Source of the DNA: Didymella arachidicola
Lineage: Eukaryota > Ascomycota > Dothideomycetes > Pleosporales > Didymellaceae
Assembly: GCA_016630955.3 (NCBI GenBank)
Contig: CM050000.1
Span: 1-64,000 of the forward strand
DNA: 64,000 nucleotides
Reading direction: 5' to 3'
This document shows positions 9,750 to 16,795 of the stretch, piece by piece. The translations under genes were made by a program, and so were the position numbers. Within the stretch, counting starts at the first letter, position 1; every line of letters starts with the position of its first letter. Below the pieces are notes generated by a model, which searched no databases, was not told the origin of the DNA, and saw nothing but the letters and a program-made list of their open reading frames with translations.

Positions 9750-11614
9750 ACGTACCTCACGGGTAAGTGGGCCACCCTGTCTAGTGGGCCACTTTTGCCA
9801 AGACCACACCAAACTTCACATTAAATTGTAGTATAGTAACAGCACCTCGCGTATGGGGGTTCTGAGGAAGACGTCCTGGCAAGGTCCATGGTAGATAAGT
9901 GTTATTTACACGTTCGCGCGTTGTGCCCTGTCTCTCCGCACGTTCCACACCGTCGTTGGGATAGTTCACCTCCTTCAGCGCGCATCCTCTTCTTTGGCTT
10001 CTTACCATCACCACGCACGCCAAACTCCTTTAGAGCAGTTAAACGCTGTGCCTCTTCAACTGTTATGCTCCCTCCTGTTTGAATTCGCTTCCTTTTATGT
10101 GATTTGCGCTCTGTTGCAGCTGCTAGAGCCTCTCGAAGCTCATCACGTTCCTTTCTCATCAACGCAAGCTGGTGCGCTACCTTTGCTCCCCCCTTTGCAT
10201 AGTGCTCTAGCGCGCTATACACTGAATTTGGTGAGCTGCCCTGCTGCCTCTTATACTTGTCTCGAATTAGAGTTGATTGCGACTGAAATTCAAGCAGGTT
10301 TTTGGGGGTTTGGGACTGCCAGGGCTCGTTGTTGGTAGGTAGTTGGGGTGATGGAGTCCGCAGCCTCACATTGAGGGTTGATATGACCCGTTCTGGGTCA
10401 AAGGGGACCAATCCAGCGCCTCGGAACCCTCCCTGGATGTTGCTAGGGGTGATAGTCGCGTTATATGCTGCTCTTAAGCATACTAGGAACGACTGCTTGT
10501 CTATGTGGTTGATCCGGTTGCGCGAGAGCTTGTTGACCTGATGCCCGTACTCCCGCTTCAAAGGGGCAAAACAACCCACATCAAGCGGCTGCAAGAGGTG
10601 CGATGAGTGCGCAGGCATTGTAAGAGTTACAATCTTGTTCTCTTTGCAGTATTGGGTGAATGCTGCGGCCTGGTGGCTCTCATGGCCGTCTATAAGTAGC
10701 AAACGGTGGGTCCCATAGGTACGCTCCTTAGTATGCCTGTTAAAGTGCTTCAACCAGTCAAGACCAAGCTCGTTGTTGGTCCAGCCGTTCTCAGAGACCC
10801 CAATTACCCAGTCCTGGGGCAGATCTTTGTCCTTAGACCAGTTGGTGGTGTGGGTTTTGGCTTTAAGGATAATAAAGGGTGGAATAGCCCACCCTGCAGC
10901 ATTTACGCCTAAGATTAACGTAGCCCACTCCTTATTGCCTGGCTGTATCTGCTTTGCTCGTCCTCGGTTCTCTACGTCTGCAACCACTGCTCCAGGGGTA
11001 ATCTGACCCATTGCAAAGCCAGTCTCGTCAAAGTTGTACGTGTCTTCGTCCACAATGCCGTACTTAGCTTTGACATTAGCTACTAGGCTGAACCAGCCCT
11101 GTATTATCTCAGGATCCTCGCAGAGGGCTCTCTTGTAGTCATACTTGCGACTAAACTTTACTTTTAGCCTTGGTTGACGCTTTACAAACGTACTGGGCCA
11201 ATTTCGGCCAACAGGGGCCATTCCACGCTCTTGTCGCAGCAAATTGGCCATATCAGCCACATCTGACAAGCGAGGGGGTTCTCCTCGCTGTATAAGGTAA
11301 AGAACGTGATCAACAATCGCCTCCTCTGCGTGCTCATCCAGATACCGTCGGCTAGGCATAGAATCAACTCTTGAGGGCTGTCCAGCGCGTCGTTGGGCTA
11401 GTGTAGTTCGGGGCACGTTGAAGATAGCTGCAACGCGTCGCAGGGAGAGATTCGCATCCTGTTTGATAGCTTGAAGTGCAAGCTGTATCCGAGCTTCTTT
11501 TAACGCGTCTGATTGACCTTGTTGTTGAGGCATTAGTGTAGGGAGAGAGTTTTGGTGTGGTCTTGGCAAAAGTGGCCCACTAGACAGGGTGGCCCACTTA
11601 CCCGTGAGGTACGT
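9750..11614 (-). mobile_element. Intact pogo/Fot-type DNA transposon (P1)
   Basis: 1,865 bp with perfect 64-bp terminal inverted repeats (9,750-9,813 and 11,551-11,614) beginning ACGTACCTCACGGG and flanked by the TA target duplication typical of Tc1/mariner-pogo elements (9,748-9,749 and 11,615-11,616). Each terminal repeat contains two copies of the interrupted palindrome GTGGGCCAC 17 bp apart (9,767-9,775 and 9,784-9,792), plausible transposase binding sites. It lies in RIP-degraded DNA but is itself unmutated, so it arrived later. Confidence 0.93.
9902..11533 (-). CDS. pogo/Fot-type DDE transposase with C-terminal zinc knuckle
   Basis: 543 residues from the ATG at 11,533 (MPQQQGQ); the frame stays open upstream into the terminal repeat but has no earlier ATG. 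An N-terminal psq-type helix-turn-helix (about 28-50, NLSLRRVAAIFNVPRTTLAQ) precedes a CENP-B-like second DNA-binding region (about 65-125). The DDE_1 catalytic core has Asp169 (YNFDETGF), Asp282 (LIDGHESH) and Asp318 (LLQPLDVGCF), a DD35D spacing. A basic coiled-coil tail ends in a zinc knuckle C-x2-C-x4-H-x4-C (CGTCGETGHNARTC). It would bind the element ends and catalyse cut-and-paste transposition into TA. No internal stop is seen, so the gene looks functional. The zinc knuckle is an addition compared with plain Fot1-type enzymes and is shared with the broken relatives at 19,788 and 26,627. Confidence 0.93.
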   Translation of the reverse strand: MPQQQGQSDALKEARIQLALQAIKQDANLSLRRVAAIFNVPRTTLAQRRAGQPSRVDSMPSRRYLDEHAEEAIVDHVLYLIQRGEPPRLSDVADMANLLRQERGMAPVGRNWPSTFVKRQPRLKVKFSRKYDYKRALCEDPEIIQGWFSLVANVKAKYGIVDEDTYNFDETGFAMGQITPGAVVADVENRGRAKQIQPGNKEWATLILGVNAAGWAIPPFIILKAKTHTTNWSKDKDLPQDWVIGVSENGWTNNELGLDWLKHFNRHTKERTYGTHRLLLIDGHESHQAAAFTQYCKENKIVTLTMPAHSSHLLQPLDVGCFAPLKREYGHQVNKLSRNRINHIDKQSFLVCLRAAYNATITPSNIQGGFRGAGLVPFDPERVISTLNVRLRTPSPQLPTNNEPWQSQTPKNLLEFQSQSTLIRDKYKRQQGSSPNSVYSALEHYAKGGAKVAHQLALMRKERDELREALAAATERKSHKRKRIQTGGSITVEEAQRLTALKEFGVRGDGKKPKKRMRAEGGELSQRRCGTCGETGHNARTCK

Positions 11615-11616
11615 TA

Positions 11617-11805
11617 TACTAATACTACTAAAACCTAGTAATATTACCTAGAAGCTAAAGATACTATATAATACTTATAAAGTAGAGATATATTTAACTC
11701 TAATTTAAAAGTAGATTTAAATCTATTAAGAGTCTTTAGTAAGTTTATTAGATAAGTAGATTATATAGTTAGTAAAGGGTACTTAGTAGATAGCTTATAA
11801 TATAG
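11617..11805. other. AT-rich RIP-degraded flank
   Basis: TA-rich, CpG-poor continuation of the block that surrounds transposon P1. No gene is visible. It ends with TATAG (11,801-11,805), which matches TATAG after the interrupted copia LTR at 19,556-19,560. Confidence 0.6.
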
Positions 11806-11912
11806 TATTAGCTAGTATTATATACTCTATTATATAATTATCTATAGAGTATATATTCTCTCTTTCTCTTATTAGATAGGAAATAACCTAGTTCTTCTTT
11901 TCTATACCTAGC
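11806..11912 (+). repeat. RIP-mutated Ty1/copia solo LTR, left part (right part 19,545-19,555)
   Basis: Together with 19,545-19,555 this makes 118 bp that align base for base with the copia LTR at 26,502-26,619. The differences read along the alignment are C-to-T or G-to-A transitions (TGTTAGCC has become TATTAGCT; CTGCCCGCA has become CTACCTATA). Flanking TATAG at 11,801-11,805 and 19,556-19,560 is consistent with a 5-bp target duplication. It is split by the gypsy solo LTR that starts at 11,913. Confidence 0.75.
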
Positions 11913-12204
11913 TGTTGAAGTCGTACTTTAAGCAAAGCTCGTAAGCACTAATTCTATTGGTTCTCGGGGATGAGTACGGTGACAGGAAGCCGAAAGGGTT
12001 GGTTGCAATAAGGTGTACAGATACGATCTGTCAGTCTTGAGAGCAGGGTAACGATGAGTAGTACAGAGTAGACTGTCTAGCTCGAAGGTTGGGTTTGAGA
12101 TCCAAAGACAAACTTGATAACTTAGGTTGAACACGAACCGTAAGGGTTGTGTTCCTACATACTATATACTTAAGGAGTGTAAGGGTGTTATGCGCGATGC
12201 TCTG
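11913..12204 (-). repeat. Gypsy solo LTR variant, left part (right part 19,356-19,539)
   Basis: Begins TGTTGAAGTCGTACTT and closely resembles the LTRs of the full chromovirus over its first 260 bp or so, including the TATA region and the TTGAACAC motif. The remainder, 19,356-19,539, ends GTAACA and is unrelated in its middle. CTAGC occurs on both sides (11,908-11,912 and 19,540-19,544), a 5-bp target duplication. The complete chromovirus is inserted within it. Confidence 0.85.
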
Positions 12205-12706
12205 TGTTGAAGTCGTACTTTAAGCAAAGCTCGTAAGCACTAGTTCTGTTGGTTCTCAGGGATGAATACAGTAACAGGGACACAAGGTGGGGGTTGCAAT
12301 AAGGTGTACAGATATGATCTGTCAGTCTTGAAAGCAGGGGGGTTAACAATGAGTAGTACAGAGTAGACTGTCTAGCTCGAAGGTTGGTTGAGATCCAATA
12401 TCGTAGATTGAAACTTAGGTTGAACACGAACTGTAAGAGTTGTGTTCCTACGTACTATATACTATTCCTGTATCCCGAGTACCTGTAGTCTCCGGGATAC
12501 CTGTGGTCTCCGGGATACCTGTGGTCTCCGGGATACCTGTGGTCTCCGGGATACCTGTGGTCTCCGGGATACCTGTGGTCTCCGGGATACTTGTGCTTGG
12601 CGGGATACCAGTCACGTGACTTGTGGGACACATATGCGTCACCCCGCACTACTGCAGTAGAGTCCGTTCGTCTACTTGTGGCTTCCCTTCTCCTGTGATC
12701 GTAACA
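12205..12706 (-). repeat. 3' LTR of the chromovirus
   Basis: 502 bp. It contains six head-to-tail copies of an 18-bp unit (gtctccgggatacctgtg) from 12,488, a CACGTG palindrome just beyond them, and a TATATA about 35 bp before a conserved TTGAACAC motif. It corresponds position for position, offset 6,644, to the 5' LTR. Confidence 0.95.
12488..12595. repeat. 18-bp minisatellite in the LTR U3 region
   Basis: Six tandem 18-bp units, with degenerate half-units on both sides; the same array recurs in the 5' LTR from 19,132. In the coding direction it lies just upstream of the TATA box, where an enhancer would be expected. The solo LTR at 22,035 has an array of the same period but different sequence. 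Confidence 0.9.
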
Positions 12707-12721
12707 CTATCCTCCCCTCCT
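12707..12721 (-). other. Polypurine tract of the chromovirus
   Basis: On the coding strand this reads AGGAGGGGAGGATAG immediately before the 3' LTR, the expected position and composition of the plus-strand DNA primer for reverse transcription. Confidence 0.85.
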
Positions 12722-12834
12722 AGGATTATCGTCCTCGATAACGTTGTTCCGTGCCGTGCGGTCGCATATCAGGTCGTAGGTATAAGTATAGTGTCAAAGG
12801 CGTGCCGCCTCTTGTTTCCGCATCCTCCCTGACC

Positions 12835-13425
12835 ATGCCTAAGGAATCAACGAGATCTCGTGCACCTCGCAAGGTGTCGTCTACCGAAGCGCGTCGTGCG
12901 CGTGCAGATCGTCTGCGTGCTGAAGCAAAGGAAATGGTGTTTCGCTGCAAGCGGTGTGAGGAAAAGAACTTCCGTTGCTTTGTGGATACTGCAACTGGTC
13001 GCTGCGCTGGCTGTATCGCAGTCCATGCAGAGTGCAGTCTTTTTGTTTCTGAAGAAGAATGGGAAAAAGTTGAAGAAGAGAAGCGTAAGACGCGTATAGC
13101 GTTGTTGCGTGCCAAAGAAGATGCTGCTCGTCTTGAGCGTGAGCTGGCAGAAATTGAGAGTCGGGAGCAGGTCTTCGCGCGTCGTGATCTGGCCGTGTTG
13201 CAGGTGCAGGAACAGGGGCAAGAGTCGGAAGCGTCGCGTACGACAGCCACGTCATCCACCACCAATCCACTCGCTGATTTCCGCTGGTCACAGGCTAACG
13301 ATTCCTCCTCTGGTCTCTTATCAGACCAACTCTTTGTTGACTTCCTTGCTGGGAACCCCGTGGATCCTGTGCCGTACTGGCCACAGAATTTCGATACTGC
13401 GCCAGCGACTGGCGACAGTTCGTGA
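12835..13425 (+). CDS. Antisense ORF in the chromovirus: Zn2Cys6-like coiled-coil protein
   Basis: 196 residues starting MPKESTRSRAPRKV, on the strand opposite to gag-pol and overlapping the last 131 bp of pol. A basic N-terminus precedes six cysteines spaced C38-x2-C41-x6-C48-x8-C57-x2-C60-x6-C67, the spacing of a fungal Zn2Cys6 binuclear cluster. A long charged helix follows (about 72-115, EEWEKVEEEKRKTR onward), then a Ser/Thr-rich tail. A TATA-like tataagtata lies at 12,781, 54 bp before the ATG. The ORF keeps a structured composition where pol does not constrain it (12,835-13,294). I infer a DNA- or RNA-binding accessory protein of the element; its function is unknown. It could instead be a captured host fragment. 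Confidence 0.72.
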   Translation: MPKESTRSRAPRKVSSTEARRARADRLRAEAKEMVFRCKRCEEKNFRCFVDTATGRCAGCIAVHAECSLFVSEEEWEKVEEEKRKTRIALLRAKEDAARLERELAEIESREQVFARRDLAVLQVQEQGQESEASRTTATSSTTNPLADFRWSQANDSSSGLLSDQLFVDFLAGNPVDPVPYWPQNFDTAPATGDSS

Positions 13426-16400
13426 GGTTTGCTTCTGGTTCCCACGTGTTCTCTGAGTCTGGGTATCCTAACCACTTGACTAGATACTCAATGTTTCGTC
13501 CCTTCTTTCGGTGTTTTATTATTTTTTCAACTTCCCACTCGTCCTGGCCGTCTGCCTGGTAGTGGAAGTCTTTCTGGATTGGTGTTCTGGGGTCGGCAGG
13601 TTCCAACAGAGCGATGTGGAACACTGGATGGATCTTTGCATCCTTGGGCAGCGCGAGTCGATAGTTGACTGGGCTGATTCGTTTGGAAATGAAAAATGGT
13701 CCGACTTTGACTTTGTCCAGTTTTTTTGTTAGTCGCCGTGTGCGTAGATTCTTGGTGAGGAGGTACACTTTATCCCCCTCTTCTAGCAGAGGTGCCGTTT
13801 TTCGTTTCTTGTTGACATAAGAGATGCTTCTTGACTGAGCTTTGGCGATGTTCTCAAGCGATTGCTGATGTACTTCCTTTAGTGCTTCGACTGAAGTGAT
13901 CGCTGATTCCGTTTGAATGTTACTGTCCAATGACCTTGTAAAGAGATTTGGGTGTCTCCCGTGGTTCGCGAAGAACGGCGTTACGCCCGTTGCTTCCGAT
14001 AATTTGTTGTTGTACGCGATTTGAGCCATAGGCAACAGTGAAACCCAGTTGTCCTGCCGCTGGTTGCAGTAGATGCGGAGGTACGTCTCCATAGTTTGGT
14101 TCACTCGTTCCGTTTGGCCATCCGTCTGCGGATGGTATGCCGTGGATAGCTTCTTCTTGGTGCCTATCGCTGCTAGCAGCGTGGTCCAATAGTTTGACGT
14201 GAAGAGCTTATCTCGATCGCTGATGATTGACTCGGGAATACCATGGTAGCGGATGATCCTATCTAGAAACACTCGTGCAAGCTGCTCTGCAGTGTAGCTA
14301 TGACGAAATGGTATCATCTCAGCGTACTTGGTAAATCGGTCTACCACAACGAAGATCGAGTCGTAGGCGTATCCTGTTACAGGATCTTTGGAGGTAGGTA
14401 GCTGTGTGACAAAATCCATCGTGATATTTGTCCATGGTGCCGTTGGCGGCTCCATTGCCTGTGCTTCTCCATACTTGGCGTGCGTGCTGTGTTTATTCTG
14501 CTGACAGCTTACGCAATTCTTGATAAACTTGCCGACCTTGTCGCGCATGTTTGGGAACTCGTAATGTCTCTTGATGAGTTCCATTGTCCTTGTGATGCCG
14601 GGGTGTCCGTGTAGCGGGTCATCGTGATGACTGCTTATGATTTGTTGTTCCAGTTCCTCAGGAACTTTTGACGGTACACGTTGTTCTTGCTGAACTAGCA
14701 TCATGTTGTTGAGCTGCTGTGATGGTCCCAACGATCCATCTTTGTTGATACCGAGGATGGCTGATTCGTTGATCGTCTTAGATCCTGCGAGATCATGTCG
14801 TCTGCTGAGCGCGTCTGCTCTTCCGTTGTCCTTGCCTGGTGTGTAAAGGATCTTGAACTTGTATTGTCCGAGGGTCTCAGACCATCGTACTTGTCGTCTA
14901 TTCAATACCTTAGTTGTCGTGAAATGTACCAGGTTCTTATGATCCGTGTAGATCGTGAGTTCTGAACAACTCTCAGCATATACTCGCCAATGTTCTAGGG
15001 CAGATACGATTGCGAGTAGTTCCTTGTCGTGCACATCGTATCGTTCTTCTGGTCCTGAGAACTTGCGTGAGTAGTAGGCAATTGGGTGCCATTGGCCATC
15101 TCGTTCCTGCGTGATGCATGCTCCTAATGCCAAATCTGAGGCATCTGTTTCCATTCTTAGCGGTTCTCCGCTCCTGAATGTAACCAATGTGGGTGGATCC
15201 ACACAAGCCTGCTTCAGCGTTTCAAAGGCTTTGTCCTGATCTGCATCCCATTTAAAAGGTGTGTCCTTCCGCGTGAGCTTTGTAAGCGGTAAGGCCTTCG
15301 TGGAGTAGTCCTTGATGAAGCGTCGGTTGAAGTTGACAAACCCTAAGAACTCTTGAATGTTCTTGACGGTTTTGGGTACTGGCCAATCCTTCACAACCTG
15401 GGTCTTATCTTTGCTCATCTTGACTCCGTGTCTTCCTACGACAAACCCTAGGAATTCGACTTCCTCCTTGTGCCACTCGCACTTCTCGGGTTTCAGGCGT
15501 AGGTGTGCTGCTCCTAAGCAGATAAGCACTTGTCGTACATGTTCGACATGCTCTTCCAGTGTTTTGCTGTACACTAGGATGTCATCGAGATACGCCACCA
15601 CAGTAATGTCCAAGTGTGCCCTCAGCACGTTGTTGATGAGCGCCTGACACGTTGCTGGTGCGTTGGTAAGCCCAAATGGCATGACCAAATACTCGTAATG
15701 ACCGTAACGGGTTCTGAACGCCGTCTTCCATTCTTCGCCTTCCTTCATGCGGATGAGGTTATACGCTCCTCTTAAGTCTAACGCAGTGAAGTACTGTGCT
15801 CCGGCTAACCGATCCTGTAGTTCGCTGATGTTCGGTAGCGGGTAACGATTCTTGATCGTGATATCATTGAGTTTTCGGAAATCAACGCAAGGTCGTAGCT
15901 TGCCGTCTTTCTTTGGTACGAATAGAATGGGAAATCCTGCTGGGGATTCTGATTCTCTAATGAATCCTTTGTCAAGGTTCTCCTTAAGGTATTTGCGCAG
16001 TTCCTCAAGTTCCTTTTCTGACATCTGGTATATGGGCCCAAATGGGGGCTTCTTGCCTGGTTCGAGCTTAATCTCGTGGTCCCATTCTTGGTGCTGCGGT
16101 AATGCCTTCGCAGTCTTCTCATCGCGGAAGAGGTCTATAAACTCTCTATATTCGTCCGGGATGTCAGGAGTTGTACTGTCCTCCTTAACCGTCGCTTTGT
16201 GATCCGGGGGCTGGTCGGTATCTGCACGGTCGACCGCTCTATCTTGGCGCGTCTTGTTCGAAGAGATGTTGTTGATCTCCTTCTCATCCACCAGCTGCGT
16301 CGTGAGCTGCGCGGGTCGCTGTCCGGGTGTACCTGATCCGTGACACGTGAGCGTTATTCGCTGGTTCTTCCAGTCGATCCATGGATTGTGCTCTCTTAAC

Positions 16401-16795
16401 CAAGGGAGTCCTAATATGATATCGTGGGCGGCCGTTCCCAGAACATCTAGGTCTATCAATTCCTCGTGGTTGAATACTCTGAGACGTCGCTGTACCACTT
16501 CATGGGTCACAGTTGACTCTCCTGGCATTGGTTCTCCGTTGGCTACTCGTAAAGGGTATGGTTCTTCCTTTCTTCGCTTTTGCAAGCCTGCTTGCGTGAT
16601 AGCGGATTGAGACACGTAGTTACTTTGTGCTCCTGAGTCCAACAATGCCGTCATCCTGGTGCCTTCTAGCACGACAGGGAATCTGATGAGTGAATGGGTC
16701 TCATTGGAATCCTGACGTCGATTCCGGGAGCCCTGGACGTTGTTGAGGGAACGTCCTCGTCCTGTCTTCTGGTGGCGTTCACTGGCCACATGTCT
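13295..16795 (-). CDS. pol: Pol polyprotein of the chromovirus (protease-RT-RNase H-integrase-chromodomain)
   Basis: Open from the frameshift site at 16,795 to the stop at 13,295, in the -1 frame relative to gag; the first ATG-like position is a GTG, so it is read as a Gag-Pol fusion. In order it shows a retropepsin motif LLDSGAQSNYVS, then RT with RKLNDITIKNRYPLP and YLDDILVYS, then RNase H with METDASDLALGACITQ and YDVHDKELLAIV. Integrase has an HHCC zinc finger (HHDDPLHGHPG...CVSCQQNK) and catalytic motifs TMDFVTQLP, ISDRDKLFTS and HPQTDGQTERVNQ. A C-terminal chromodomain (EWEVEKIIKHRKKGRNIEYL, VKWLGYPDSENTWEP) would target integration to marked chromatin. No stop codon interrupts it. The last 131 bp overlap the antisense ORF. 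Confidence 0.96.
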   Translation of the reverse strand, partial: RHVASERHQKTGRGRSLNNVQGSRNRRQDSNETHSLIRFPVVLEGTRMTALLDSGAQSNYVSQSAITQAGLQKRRKEEPYPLRVANGEPMPGESTVTHEVVQRRLRVFNHEELIDLDVLGTAAHDIILGLPWLREHNPWIDWKNQRITLTCHGSGTPGQRPAQLTTQLVDEKEINNISSNKTRQDRAVDRADTDQPPDHKATVKEDSTTPDIPDEYREFIDLFRDEKTAKALPQHQEWDHEIKLEPGKKPPFGPIYQMSEKELEELRKYLKENLDKGFIRESESPAGFPILFVPKKDGKLRPCVDFRKLNDITIKNRYPLPNISELQDRLAGAQYFTALDLRGAYNLIRMKEGEEWKTAFRTRYGHYEYLVMPFGLTNAPATCQALINNVLRAHLDITVVAYLDDILVYSKTLEEHVEHVRQVLICLGAAHLRLKPEKCEWHKEEVEFLGFVVGRHGVKMSKDKTQVVKDWPVPKTVKNIQEFLGFVNFNRRFIKDYSTKALPLTKLTRKDTPFKWDADQDKAFETLKQACVDPPTLVTFRSGEPLRMETDASDLALGACITQERDGQWHPIAYYSRKFSGPEERYDVHDKELLAIVSALEHWRVYAESCSELTIYTDHKNLVHFTTTKVLNRRQVRWSETLGQYKFKILYTPGKDNGRADALSRRHDLAGSKTINESAILGINKDGSLGPSQQLNNMMLVQQEQRVPSKVPEELEQQIISSHHDDPLHGHPGITRTMELIKRHYEFPNMRDKVGKFIKNCVSCQQNKHSTHAKYGEAQAMEPPTAPWTNITMDFVTQLPTSKDPVTGYAYDSIFVVVDRFTKYAEMIPFRHSYTAEQLARVFLDRIIRYHGIPESIISDRDKLFTSNYWTTLLAAIGTKKKLSTAYHPQTDGQTERVNQTMETYLRIYCNQRQDNWVSLLPMAQIAYNNKLSEATGVTPFFANHGRHPNLFTRSLDSNIQTESAITSVEALKEVHQQSLENIAKAQSRSISYVNKKRKTAPLLEEGDKVYLLTKNLRTRRLTKKLDKVKVGPFFISKRISPVNYRLALPKDAKIHPVFHIALLEPADPRTPIQKDFHYQADGQDEWEVEKIIKHRKKGRNIEYLVKWLGYPDSENTWEPEANLTNCRQSLAQYRNSVASTAQDPRGSQQGSQQRVGLIRDQRRNR

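Noticed and set aside
11534..11569. Longer N-terminus of the P1 transposase, starting inside the terminal repeat
   Set aside because: The first codon there is TTG; the first ATG is 11,533 and matches the start of the P2 relative.
12470..12600. Evenly spaced repeats that could suggest a CRISPR array
   Set aside because: Units are 18 bp, contiguous without spacers, and lie in an LTR of a eukaryotic retrotransposon.
16780..16789. Independent start of pol at 16,789
   Set aside because: The codon is GTG, not ATG, and the upstream frameshift signal explains the frame change.
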